Below are positions 33,301-45,439 of a stretch of DNA of 64,000 nt, piece after piece (the first letter of the stretch is position 1; each line of letters opens with the position of its first letter). Made by a program: the position numbers and the translations under genes. Under the pieces are notes generated by a model. That model worked only from the letters and a program-made list of their open reading frames with translations. It was not told the origin of the DNA and made no database searches. The stretch lies in assembly GCA_964035545.1 (NCBI GenBank), contig OZ037767.1:13449301-13513300 (forward strand), given 5' to 3'. Origin of the DNA: Bugula neritina. Lineage: Eukaryota; Bryozoa; Gymnolaemata; Cheilostomatida; Bugulidae.

Positions 33301-34103
33301 GAGTCAACAGCACTCACCTGGTCTCCAGCTCTGCTGTATCAATACCAGATGATTGCTTTTTCATCAAGGTGAATCATTCCTAATAATACCTATATTGTAG
33401 CTGCACCTCCTGAATCAATGGTGAAGCTTTGCTCTATCCACATTCAACACCGAAATTCCATTGTTCAATGATCAAGAAGTTATAACACTGATAATGTTTT
33501 TCAGGGGTCAAGTGATGGAACTTCTGAAGGATGCAGCTTTACCAGATCTTCTCCTACTGCCATCTGCCCAACAAGTGAGTTTCCATTTAGCATATTAGGC
33601 CCTTCACGTGCTTTCATGAATTCATACTTATATAATGTTAATGTCAAAATTAATCAAACTTTCTAAACTGATCAAAGGTGAAATTGATAAGTATGTAATC
33701 TATAAAATATTGGTGCAAACAAGCGATGTTTTAGAATCTCAACCTAACATGCCATGGCTTTTATTCTTGGCTGATATTTGATTAACTCTGCCACAGCTGG
33801 TTCAAATTACAAATTATTCAGTAAATTAGACTATATTTAAATATTAACAAATAATTAATATCATTTTTTCTGTAGATAATCCTGTACCAACCACCACACC
33901 CATTCCAACTACCACTGATGGTAAGACTATATACTATGTACCCCTACTATATTGTTAATAGAATCTATAGATTTAAATGCTATAGACTTAAATGTTGCTC
34001 TTTCACAAGATAGTGCCACATAATGCTGCGTTGCATTGCACCAAACAGTTCTTTACTCTAATTGAACCATCAAAACATTGTAGACTGGTCATGGTTGTAC
34101 TAA
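30321..34103 (+). CDS. Gene C: secreted hemicentin-N-terminus-like vWA protein
   Basis: Exons are 30320-30461 (ATG at 30321), 30713-30800, 31114-31187, 31600-31761, 31936-32145, 32308-32503, 32645-32782, 33014-33082, 33187-33368, 33505-33574, 33876-33920 and 34084-34103 (TAA at 34101-34103). They join to 464 codons. Residues 1-27 are a signal peptide; the vWA domain spans about 29-240, with MIDAS residues D36, T38 and S40, G-G-G-D-C-P-E at 102-108 and the late Asp at 132. The hemicentin/VWA7-type beta-rich region spans about 241-430. The last 30 residues are Thr/Pro-rich and end W-S-W-L-Y. The donor after exon 9 is the less usual GTACGT. The frame is intact. There is no transmembrane segment after the signal peptide, so a soluble or matrix-bound protein is expected. 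Confidence 0.87.
30838..31108. repeat. 12-bp minisatellite in gene C intron 3
   Basis: Roughly 20 degenerate units of TGTGTACTGTAG/TGTTTACTGTAG. Frames across it read as Y-C-S-V repeats and are not coding. Confidence 0.85.
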
Positions 34104-34427
34104 TCTGAACAGATATTCTAAGACTGTAAGGTTTTCCTCAAGATTACAAGAATTCTGCCTATACAGACCCAGCTGTGCTTTCAAGAATTATCTTCTCCTG
34201 GTGCTACCTTCCAATCAGAGATCCCTATGACTCATTTGATTAACATTAAAATAGCTTTGATATAATATTTGATGTTATATTTTACATCTTCTAAAGAATG
34301 CATTATATTATGTAAGTTTCCTTGTTTGTGCTTTTATATACTCTATATTCTTCAACACAGTTTCAATCACAAGTTTATGTAACTTTCAATCAAAAAATCT
34401 CTTTTTACAAAATTATTATTGAAAGCA

Positions 34428-34433
34428 AATAAA
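34428..34433 (+). promoter_or_regulatory. Poly(A) signal of gene C
   Basis: AATAAA within a conserved GCAAATAAAA context, about 325 bases past the stop. The same context occurs in D, E and F. Confidence 0.7.
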
Positions 34434-34450
34434 AACATATCAAATTATTC

Positions 34451-34765
34451 TCACATCTCTGCATCAGCTTATTTGTTTGTAAATTTATATGTAAACCTAC
34501 AAATCCTTAACAAATATATCAATAATAAATAATACTAGTTTCATTACAGTAATTTTTGTTGCAAGTGTGATCTTAAGAAATAATTACAATCTACTTATTA
34601 TTTGTAAATGTAGCTACAATAACAACGTTATGGTTATTGAATTGAAAGTATAATATTGTTTATGTATTTTGCATGTTAAAAGTAAATTTCAAACAACATT
34701 GTAGATCTGCATTCAGATATTACAATCATACAGTCGTAATATCACTATATATATTAATCATGCAG

Positions 34766-34803
<38 letters not shown>

Positions 34804-35399
34804 TAATCATTCAGTATATCTATAATCATAATATAATCATAATCGTAATATAATCTATAATCACTATATCTCTTTCATTCATGAATTATTTATTAGTCAC
34901 TTTGTACACTATATATAAATGGTGTCCACATATGTGGACGCTGTGCATGAAAGGGATATGCTATATATATATATATAAAGACTTACTATTATATACTCTA
35001 CACAATGAAGAACTTTACATCTGAAAAATCTTCTCGACTCTCTTCTTTCACTCATAAGGAGTTATGTTCTCTAATCGATTATTCAATTCAGGAAGAACAT
35101 TATTGAATAGAGCTGGCAACTTCAAAATACTGGCTTTAACTTATATTTCCACTACACCAATTTTTATACAGATTCACACAGCTATTACTGGCACATGTTA
35201 ATATTTCACAATAAATGTTTAATTTTTTTCATGCTATCACCGTGCCGTATTATTATAGTATATAGTATAATAATAATATACTAATTATACAGTACTATAT
35301 AACTATTGAATGTTGAATGAAATATAATTAGAGATTATATAAATTATTGTTTTAAAATGTGTTTAATTATATAAAATATGTTAACTGCTTATACATATA
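34451..35399. other. C-D spacer, first part
   Basis: AT-rich, with a (TA)n run at 34769-34801. A hairpin-prone stretch near 34910-34950 has CACATATGTGGACG. Nothing coding. Confidence 0.5.
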
Positions 35400-36190
35400 C
35401 AATAATATACAGGATATTCACCAAAACATGCTATAATACACAAATGTTTAGCAACACTAGTGTACATTCAATGATCAGTCATGCGAGAAACATAATACAC
35501 ATTAAAATGTTACTCAATAATGAATAACCATGCATTGAGAAATAGGTAAATGTTTGTTGTGTCATTTTCAGAATTCCATTTCCTTAAAGAGCTTTATAGG
35601 TTATTATCTTAATTGTTAAATAACTAGTTTTTTCTCTAACCTTGCATAAACTATACACACCACAGTGATACCAATACTATATATGATATTAACAATTTAT
35701 AGAATATCTACTACTGAGCTTGACTACAGCAAGAGCTTTACATACCTTCACACCCCGTATGTTTCTAGTCACAAGTAGCTAAAGTTGCAACAGTATATAG
35801 AGCGTGTGGTGTTTACTATATATGCATAGTATACATAATTATAGGCTGTAGTGTGTGTACATAGTCTTTAGTCTTTAGCATATATTTTAATTTTATAGTA
35901 TATAATATTATATATAGTAGGTAGTATACTGCATACAGCATGCAGCATATATGGCACACAGTATACAGCATGATTTTATATTGTATATTGTATATGGTAT
36001 AGTATATAGCATAATATAATGTTTAGTATAGTTTATTATGTATAGCGCATAATATAATATATTATATATAGTATATAAAATATAGCATAGTATATATAGT
36101 ACATATAGCATGTGGTATATATAGAAAATAGCATATTATAATATATAGTATAGTATATATCGTATAGTATATAGTATAATATAGTATATA
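35400..36190 (+). repeat. Upstream intergenic repeat, copy before gene D
   Basis: The same module as upstream of C, E and F, ending in an irregular TATAG-rich tract (about 35890-36190). Confidence 0.65.
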
Positions 36191-36269
36191 ATAGCCGTGG
36201 TATATAGTAGTTGGAGCATTTGACTAGTTTTAAGCATGAAGTCATGCGTTTGAGCAGACAAAGGCCATT

Positions 36270-36270
<1 letters not shown>
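36191..36270 (+). mobile_element. Truncated tRNA-derived SINE upstream of gene D
   Basis: This matches the tRNA-like head of the SINEs at 46325 and 56265 (GCCGTGGTATAT..., GGAGCATTTG, then a diverged B box GCGTTTGAGCAG). It is cut off by the (TA)n tract after about 36270. Confidence 0.6.
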
Positions 36271-36387
<117 letters not shown>

Positions 36388-36390
36388 CAA

Positions 36391-36437
36391 TCTGTGGACA
36401 GCAGCTGTTTCGGGGTTTGTCCCCTCATCAGCACAGA
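36391..36437 (-). ncRNA. Type I hammerhead ribozyme, unit 1
   Basis: On the minus strand, helix I pairs TCTGTG (36437-36432) with CACAGA (36396-36391). The core box CTGATGA is 36431-36425. Helix II is GGGG/CCCC (36424-36421 with 36415-36412) with a 5-nt loop. The GAAA box is 36411-36408. Helix III is ACAG/CTGT around a CTG triloop (36408-36405 with 36401-36398). The cleavage site is after C at 36397 (GUC). Every invariant core base is present. Confidence 0.88.
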
Positions 36438-36662
36438 ACAGAGTACCATGGCCCACACCTTCGCAATAGTAGAAACTTATGTTTCTACTAAAGCATATTT
36501 AAAAGGTGTGTAAACTCAAGCCAGAGAGCTCAAGTGACTCTAGGGGTCACCTAGGAGTCACGAGCCTTGCAAAATGCTAGCAGCTTGAGTTTGTGACCAT
36601 GGTGAGAGAGCTCAATCACTGAATGTCATTGCTGAGCATTAAGTGAGAGCATAATACCTCAA

Positions 36663-36709
36663 TCTGTGGACAGCAGCTGTTTCGGGGTTTGTCCCCTCAT
36701 CAGCACAGA
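36663..36709 (-). ncRNA. Type I hammerhead ribozyme, unit 2
   Basis: An identical copy of the ribozyme at 36391-36437, displaced by exactly 272 bases. Predicted cleavage is after the C at 36669. Confidence 0.88.
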
Positions 36710-36936
36710 ACAGAGTACCATGGCCCACACCTTCGCAATAGTAGAAACTTATGTTTCTACTAAAGCATATTTAAAAGGTGTGTAAACTCAAGCCAGAGAG
36801 CTCAAGTGACTCTAGGGGTCACCTAGGAGTCACGAGCCTTGCAAAATGCTAGCAGCTTGAGTTTGTGACCATGGTGAGAGAGCTCAATCACTGAATGTCA
36901 TTGCTGAGCATTAAGTGAGAGCATAATACCTCAATA

Positions 36937-37893
<957 letters not shown>

Positions 37894-38005
37894 ATTGGCT
37901 GATTAAAAGTATATAAACTCTTGGTAACTGGTGAGAATATCAAATCAGTTGAAGTAAACCGAAGAACAATATTCTGATAGAAGTTTCAACATATCATACT
38001 ACCAT
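37894..38005 (+). promoter_or_regulatory. Core promoter and non-coding exon 1 of gene D
   Basis: ATTGG at 37894-37898, TATATAAA at 37910-37917, and donor GTGAGT from 38006. Length is 112 bases. The promoter looks intact although the coding frame is broken. Confidence 0.8.
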
Positions 38006-38876
38006 GTGAGTTTACCATTACTTGCCTTTAACCTTTATATAATATTAATATAATAGTATATAATGTGACTTATTATAGTAGTTTATATGTAACTGTGTCA
38101 TTAAGAGTATGACATGTTTAGTGGTTATAATCTGTTTCACAGCAGTTCCAATTTTTACATTTGTTATTTATAATTTTCACTTTACTTGACAACCTTTTAA
38201 GAAATGAAATTTGTCTAGAAATGTTTTTTATCTAATTTAAATTTAATTACAAAATATTATGAGTTTACCAAGATTTAGCAATTAAAGTATGTATACTAAT
38301 TGCTAAAGGTTAAAAACAATGTTATTATGTTGCCATGCATTAATTCAAAACTTATCAAAATATGAATATTACTTTTATTTTAGAATGTCAATAAAAACAA
38401 AAGCGATGGGTTTAGCAGTTCTTGGTGCCGTTATATTGGTATTTCTACCTGCACCAGTAAGATGTGGTGTTTCACTGGGGTTCATAATAGATGATACTGG
38501 ATCCATGAGCGATGATATTTCTGGAGTGAGTTGTTCTGTTAATCTATTGTAAGAAATTTAAGTATAATATAATGTTGACTGAATTATTGATCTCAAAGCA
38601 TTGCATTAATGCCGAGTGTCATTCTAATTAATAAACTAAATTGAAGAATGAATTTGCATATTTCACATTGTTGTTATTTAATTATGTATACTTACCACAT
38701 CCACAGGATGCAAGAATAACTTAATGTTAAATACTTTTATCTTTAGGTGATAAGTAAAGCTTTAGAACTGTTTGACGCAGCAACTGTAGGATCTACATAT
38801 GATCATTATGTCATCTCTCTGTTTAATGATCCAAGTAAGTTGTATAGTTGTCTATATATTATATACTGCTGGTTTT

Positions 38877-38953
38877 GGTGTATTATAGTGTGTTCTATAG
38901 GTGTTTACTGTAGCATGTACTATAGGTGTTTACTGTAGCGTGTACTGCAGTGT
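38877..38953. repeat. 12-bp minisatellite in gene D intron 3 (left part)
   Basis: TGTTTACTGTAGCG-type units, interrupted by the DNA transposon at 38957-40287; the array resumes at 40290-40372. Confidence 0.7.
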
Positions 38954-38956
38954 GTA

Positions 38957-40287
38957 GGGGTAACAGGGGCACAACGGGCCGTATTTTGCATTTGTTGCTC
39001 TCATTCGTCTGTTTTTCAAGTTACTAGTTCAATGATCTCTAGTCCTAATGCTGCATCTGTTGTCTATTACAGGTATCAGTTTGTTGTTTCTATCTCTTTC
39101 ACAACTTTCAGATCGGGTAATGAAATTTTCATGACGAAAAAATTGGCCCATTGTGCCCCGGTACTGGGGTACAATGGGCCACTGGGTGGGACATAACAAA
39201 TATATTGAAATTTTGCGTATTTTGTTACATCTGATCTTTATTTATCTGATATTACAAATAAATAAAGATAATCTTTTAGATCTACAGCAAAATTCATGTT
39301 TTAGCTGTACATTTTGTGCCACTACGGATAGCAGAGGAAGGCAAAATCAAATGCACGTCACTCGGTTCTGCAGTGCCATTATCATTACTGTTTAGAACTA
39401 AAAATGTTCTTTTATTTACACCTCAGAGGAACGTTTATTAAAAAAAAACTTTAGTAACATGTACTACAAAACTGTGAGTGGCCTTTTTTTTATGAACTGT
39501 AGCTAAGGTGCATGGCTGAGATTTGTGACTGGAGTACGGAAGGGAGAGGGGGGAGCAAATGAGCAAATCACAATTTATTTTAGTCAAATACATGAATATT
39601 CCCTCAGTGGTGTAATATATAATGAATATCATGACTATCTACTAGTAGCAAGTAGCAACAGCAGAGTGTTTTGTATTATGTATAAAATGGCAAGGCTTTA
39701 ACCTCACCAGATGTATATATTAGGGGAACTTCACCGTGTAGTTTGGTAAACTTATCATGATGTCTTTGATATTTTACAAAAAGGTCAGAAATGGCTATAT
39801 CTATAGATTTTAGTAACATTTCAACTAAATTTTTGAGCAAACAAACTAATAACAGTGATCAGGGTGCAATAATTAGCTGGCCCATTGTGCCCCGGTCAGC
39901 CTGGCCCATTGTGCCCCGTGTGGCCGAATTGAAAATAAATCTGCCTCAAGGAAAATTCATTTCAGATTTTGCTGCTATACTAGTTAAGCAATGTAGAGAC
40001 AAGCAATAGCAACAATATTAGTAAAATATAGCTTCTTGCCTTTGAGTGTAAAAAGTTATAAAGCTTTAACGACATCCTAAAAAATTTACAAAAAGTAGGT
40101 AAAAACAGTTTTTTACTCGCTTTTTCAACATGTATGTTCCGCAAGTGTTGAAACTAGAAAGGCTGAATAATTATGTCAATATCGTTTTATGAAAAAAAAT
40201 CACAACTCTAAGTCAATAAGTTTTCTCACAATTTGGTCGGTTTTTGTACCCCTATGACCGTTGTGCCCCCCCCCATCCCGTTACCCC
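38957..40287. mobile_element. TA-flanked DNA transposon inside gene D intron 3
   Basis: The ends are inverted repeats: GGGGTAACAGGGGCACAACGG on the left and its counterpart CCGTTGTGCCCC...CCCGTTACCCC on the right. TA dinucleotides flank it at 38955-38956 and 40288-40289. The motif GGCCCATTGTGCCCCG recurs inside (about 39146, 39880 and 39904), as subterminal repeats often do. An open frame at 39791-40009 shows no recognisable transposase domain. At 1.33 kb it is probably non-autonomous. Confidence 0.7.
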
Positions 40288-40289
40288 TA

Positions 40290-40372
40290 CTGTAGTGTGC
40301 GTTGTCTAGTGTTTGCTGTAGTCTGTACTGCACTGTATACTGTAATGCGTACTGTACTGTGTACTGTATGTT
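40290..40372. repeat. 12-bp minisatellite in gene D intron 3 (right part)
   Basis: Continuation of the TGTACTGTA array on the far side of the transposon, running up to exon 4. Confidence 0.7.
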
Positions 40373-41328
40373 TTAGCTACTGGACCCGTGTTTGCAACAG
40401 AAGATGCTAATGCTGCAAGAAATTTTATACGAAACATAAATGTGACGTAGGTAGACTAAGTTTTTAAACTTTCAAAGAATTTTGCATGCAGTTATTACAG
40501 CAGAGTTATGTTATTTCTCATTCTTCATAATTTGCTGCCTTGGCTCTGAGTTTATATACAGCCACTGTTCTGTTGTTACATATATAGTCTTTAAAATCAT
40601 TTCTAAACTTTGAATGTAGATTCTACAGCAGAACCTACATTTTAATATTATAATATATCAATTAAATTTAGATAAGTTCTAGTTTGAGTGCAAACTTAAC
40701 ATCAAACTTTTGACAACTAAAAATGATTATACTCCCATGTGGAAGTTTGCAATGAGTAAATGAGTCATACCACAAACAGGAAATGATGTAATTGCAGGGA
40801 GGAGGTGATTGTGCTGAACTGGCAGCTACTGGTATCATAGCTGGTATTGAAGCATCCAAACCCAAATGTCAACTCTATTTCTTCTCAGATGCGTCTGCCA
40901 AAGATGGACCGACTCTTGGACCTACAGTTAAAAGTCTGGCTCTGGCTACTGGTTGTCGGGTAATAATAGTAAAGTTATTTACCTCACTGAAATTGTCAAC
41001 ATCATTATATATAGTTGAAGTTTGCTTTTAGTTTCCAACTGACTATGATGTGTCCTTGAATTTTCCTGACTGCTAATTGTAGGTGACTCCTATACTCACC
41101 GGTACATGTGGAGCTACCACACGAGGACGCACAAGTGCAAAATCTGCCAGCAGTGGACAGAGCAGTGGATTGAGATTTCGACGTGCCACAAGCGGTGACC
41201 ATGCGTGTGTCACCGGTGATATCTATGACCAGTTGGCTTGTTTGACCGGAGGGGAAGTTTACAGAGTCAGCAAAAGTGAAGTGGCAGCAGTGAGTGGATA
41301 AATCAAGTATTTGTTAGTAGAAAGTCGA

Positions 41329-41674
41329 GTAAAGTTTTTCTTGCACCAGGCTGGGCTTAATGACTGCATTTCATCTGGGCCAGGGCTTGTGCCCGCTCTG
41401 CCACTGGTTCTTATTACTAATTCAACTGCAAGGCTAGAATAACTTAGCTTTACTTAGCTATATAACTGCTACTGTAGCTATTAAGCTGTCACATTAGAGA
41501 ATAGCCACCTTAAGCTATTTACAGAAAGCAAATAACAAACACAAAATAAAAATCAGTATTCTACTAAGCATAGACCCACAATTAGCAATAATTGAACTAG
41601 TGGCAGAACAGGCACAAACCCGGCCCAGATGAAGTGCAGTCCCCAAGCCCAGTCTAGTGCAAGAAAAGCCTTAC
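41329..41674. mobile_element. MITE with ~70-bp inverted repeats in gene D intron 6
   Basis: Left end GTAAAGTTTTTCTTGCAC and right end GCAAGAAAAGCCTTAC; the inverted repeats extend about 70 bases (shared ...TCATCTGGGCC...). Flanks AGTCGA and AGTCAA form a 6-bp target duplication, and gene F keeps the empty site (AGTCGAGGTGATTG). The same insertion is present in E at 49948. Confidence 0.75.
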
Positions 41675-41732
41675 AGTCAACATGATTGTCAATATTGATA
41701 TTGATATATTCAGTTTACTAATTTTTATCTAA

Positions 41733-42076
41733 GCCTAGGGCCACACTGTGCGTATTTTCGCATGCGGAAATTGAAATCACAAGTAGCAAAGGTGTCCACT
41801 GTAGCGTCAGTGATGCGTGATAAATAAAGCTTTCATTTTTAAATCGCACTCGCTTTCAATAAAACGCAATTTACTGGAATGTAGCACTAAAATAAAGAAT
41901 TTGGGCTCGCTGAATAACTACCAGCCAATTAGGTAACGACGACAGAGACGATTCGCACTTGCGTTGAAAATGCAGAGCGACAAGTGCGAATGTTTTCTCA
42001 ACGCGCACAGTGGACACCTTTGCTACTCGAGATTTCAATTTTCGCATGCGAAAATACGCACCGTGTGGCCCTAGGC
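41733..42076. mobile_element. PIF/Harbinger-type MITE in gene D intron 6
   Basis: Inverted repeats of about 70 bases start GCCTAGGGCCACAC at the left and end GTGTGGCCCTAGGC at the right. The target duplication is TAA (41730-41732 and 42077-42079). Gene F retains the unoccupied sequence ATCTAAGAGAC, and gene E has ATCTGAGAGAC, so the insertion happened after D separated from E and F. Confidence 0.85.
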
Positions 42077-42508
42077 TAAGAGACGAAAAATCACATCTGG
42101 AAAGCATACAAGTTGAAGCTTCTACCTCGATCTGTCATGTTGTATTGTGTTACAGATAGTTAACATTATAATTGAGAGAGCTGCTGCTAATATCACTGAA
42201 GAAGGTACGAGAGATCTGGTCCTTGAGTCAATCTACAATCCTGTGGCTGCAGCGACCGATCTCCACCCTTTTTGTGTTGATCCTTCTGTACATGATGTAA
42301 TAGTCTCTCTAATTGGACCATCTGCAGTACTGACTCTCTATGATTCAACTGGTAAGTTCAAACATTGTCTCTCCTACATATGTATAATATTATTATGATA
42401 TTTAGCACTTTTTAAGATCTTTAATGCAGACAAATTAACTTAATTTAACCACACAACAGTCAACATCATGTGTAACTTTTGTCTTTCTAATGCAAGTTTA
42501 TATAGTTA

Positions 42509-42692
42509 CGGTTCCTGCAAAGAACCGCTGACCGAAAGGTTTTTTTGAAAGCAGCCTCAACACTTACTAATTCATATGTTGCACGAAAGCAACTCTGACT
42601 TCCTAACATTACTAATGGCCTTTACTGGAGTTTGAGCTTATGACTTTATGTTTATTAAGCCAAACTCGTTAACACCTAGACTACAGCTGCTC
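42509..42692 (-). mobile_element. tRNA-derived SINE in gene D intron 7
   Basis: On the minus strand it begins GCAGCTGTAGTCTAGG, with an A-box-like start and a B box GCTCAAACTCC, then a core with AATGTTAGGAAG shared with the SINEs at 46325 and 56265. Orthologous copies are in E and F; genes A, B and C have short introns here. Confidence 0.65.
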
Positions 42693-43178
42693 TTATTATT
42701 GTCTTTCTATTGGTTTGTTGAAGGTTCACCACTGCCATCATCCGCATACGTAGACATTGTTGATATTGGAAGTGTTAAAGTCAAAAAGATTGTAACTCCT
42801 AGACCTGGAACTTACTTTGTCTCCTTTTCATCATCTGCTGATCATACCTTGAAAATATCAGGTAATATAAGTGACTTGGGCAGGAAAATTTCTGTATGGA
42901 TAATTATCAAAATTGAAAAGAGCTATGAATCTTTTTTTATTTTAGAAGGCTGTAAACCACAATTGTGCACCAAGTACCAAACCTTTAATCATTAATTGCA
43001 ATTTTTAAAGTAAAACTGACAGTGTTGTTCTTGCACAATGCTACATCTTCAACAGTTTCACTAAAAGGTTTTTCTTTTAAATTTTTAGTCAGAAGTACTC
43101 TTGGAATTACACCATCCTTTTTACAAGGAGGTATAATTGAAAAGACTCCATCCACTGGTGAGTCTACCGTATGTTCTA

Positions 43179-43206
43179 GTTATATATATATATATATATA
43201 TATATA
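43179..43206. repeat. (TA)n in gene D intron 9
   Basis: Short TA tract; the same site holds a longer tract in gene E (52119-52183). Confidence 0.85.
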
Positions 43207-44547
43207 CAAATATATGATAAATTATACTTACCATTTTTATGTAGGCATACTTACTTTGCCGCTTTCTCACAATAATGTTTGTTAATTTTACAGAGGCAAA
43301 GGCTGTTGTCTACGTTGAGATATCAGAATCTTCAGCTGCTGCAGTTTTCAACACTCTGGATGTGGAGGGATTAGATGGTACAGTATTTGACACAATTTCT
43401 CTGGAGAGAGTCAACAGCACTCACCTGGTCTCCAGCTCTGCTGTATCAATACCAGATGATTGCTTCTTCATTAAAGTGAGTCATTTTGAGATAATAGTTT
43501 ACTGTCTTCTGAGTCAATAGTAAAGCTTTGCTCAATTCACATTCTGACTAATATTTCATTGTTCAATAACCAAGACATTACAACACTGAGATTATGTTTC
43601 AGGTGTCAAATAGTAGAGCTACTAGAGGATGCAGCTTTACCAGATCTTCTCCAACTGCCATCTGCCCAACAAGTGAGTTACCATTCAGTATCAGTCCTTT
43701 ACCAAATATTCCTATAACAGATCAAGGATAGACTTAATAAATATGTGTTGTTATCGATACACTATGACAATTGATGCACAAATTGAATGCTTTAAAATCT
43801 TAGTCTGATATATAGCAATTTTGTTCTTGTTTAATATTTAATATATTCTTTCATAGTTTGTGCAGGTAATATAAGCTATTCAGTAAAATACACAAAACAG
43901 CTAATAACACCTTCATTCATTTTAACTTTAATGTAGATAAACCTGTATCAACAACCACCACACCCAGTACAACTACCACTCAAGGTAAAACTCTACACTA
44001 TTTACTATATAATGTCAAATGGATTTTATAGATTTGCTTGCACTGCATATAATAGACTGATACCAGCCTCATATAAAATTGTTTAGTAGGGTGTACCCAT
44101 ACTGCATTGGGAATAAAATCTAAATTTAGATGCTACACAAGACACCTCATAATATTGTATTAAATCAAACCAGTTTTACCCTAATTTGTTCCTCACAACA
44201 TTGTAGACTGGTCATGGTTGTTCTAATCAGAACAGAGATTCAAAGACTGTAACGTTTTCCTCTTCCAAATAACTTTACATATACAGACCTAAATGTGTAG
44301 TCAAAGATCGTTTTCTCCTGGTGCTATTTCCAGTTTAGATATTTATTACAGATTCTTTCAGTAGCAGTAAAATAGCTTTGGCTTGATATTTACTTTCCTT
44401 CTGATATCTCTTTGAGGATACATGATAATATGTAAGTTTCCTTGCTTGTGATTTTATATATTCAATATTCGTTCAATATAGTTTCCATCAAAAGTTTATG
44501 TAATTTTTATTGAAAATCTGTATTTACAAAATTTGTTTTTGAAGGCA

Positions 44548-44553
44548 AATAAA
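44548..44553 (+). promoter_or_regulatory. Poly(A) signal of gene D
   Basis: AATAAA in the conserved GGCAAATAAAAG context. Confidence 0.7.
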
Positions 44554-45439
44554 AGTATATCAAGTTATTTTCAAATCAGCTGACTTGTTTCTAACCTCAT
44601 ATGTACCCTATACAAAGAGAAAACAAGAATAGCAGAAACGAAGCAAATATATCAATAGTAAATAATACTGGTTTCGTTACAGTAGTTTTGTTGTCAGTTT
44701 AATCCTAAGAAATAATTACAATCTAGTATTTTTAAATGTAGCTACAATAACGTTATAGTGATCAAATTGAAAATATAATATTGTTTATGTATTTTGCATG
44801 CATTTAAAGTAAGTTTCAAATAACATAGTATATAGCTATGTGTGCATTTAAACATTACAATCATACAGTATTATTACTATATAGTATATAATACGAATTA
44901 TGCAGTACTATAAAACTATGCAAAAATCAAATAGTGCTACCACTATATATACTAATCATACAATTGTATACTATTTGTCCAGTGCTATTACTATATACTA
45001 AGGACCTAGTATAAAGACTTACTATTATATACTCTACACAATAACGAATTCTACATCTAGAAAAATGTCTCTACTCTCTTCTCTCACTCACAAGGAGTTA
45101 TGTTCTCCAATCAATTATTCCACCCCACAAGACTATTACAATAAAGCGTAGAGACAATTCAGATAGAACATTATTGAATAGAGTTGACAACTTCAAAAGG
45201 CTGGCTTTAATTTATATTTCCACCACACCAATTTATATACAGATTCACACAGCTATTACTGGCGCATGTTAATATTTCACATTAAATGTTTTATTTTTTT
45301 CATGCTATCACCGTGCCTTATTATTATAGTATATAGTGATAATTATAATATACTAATTATACAGTACTATATACCTATTGAATGTTGAATAAAATTTAGC
45401 TAGAAATATTTATTATTTTATTCAAAATGTGTTTGATTA
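44554..45439. other. D-E spacer, first part
   Basis: AT-rich sequence homologous to the spacers after C (34440-35400) and E (53530-54440); no gene. Confidence 0.5.

Larger units (their letters stand above)
29585..34450 (+). repeat. Right arm of a large inverted duplication (gene C unit)
   Basis: This is the inverted counterpart of the gene B unit, with the same exon-intron lengths to within a few bases at most positions. See the left arm at 19980-24612. Confidence 0.8.
38385..44226 (+). pseudogene. Gene D: hemicentin-N-terminus-like vWA gene with a frame break at exon 4
   Basis: Exons are 38384-38525 (ATG at 38385), 38747-38834, 40377-40446, 40798-40959, 41083-41289, 42156-42351, 42724-42861, 43089-43157, 43294-43475, 43603-43672, 43937-43984 and 44207-44226 (TAA at 44224-44226). 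All exons but one keep family length and phase. Exon 4 ends GTGAC followed by GTAGGT, whereas F has GTGAGG-GTAGGT and E GTGACT-GTAAGT, so one base is missing. Splicing at GTAGGT shifts the frame and soon meets a stop in exon 5; using the next GT leaves an in-frame TAG. The signal peptide and MIDAS (D-D-T-G-S-M) are intact. This is either a recent pseudogene, a truncated secreted peptide, or an assembly error. Promoter, other splice sites and poly(A) signal are intact, so the loss would be recent. Confidence 0.75.

Noticed and set aside
39791-40009. 72-residue ORF inside the gene D transposon
   Set aside because: It partly translates the repeated GGCCCATTGTGCCCC motif and has no transposase signature.
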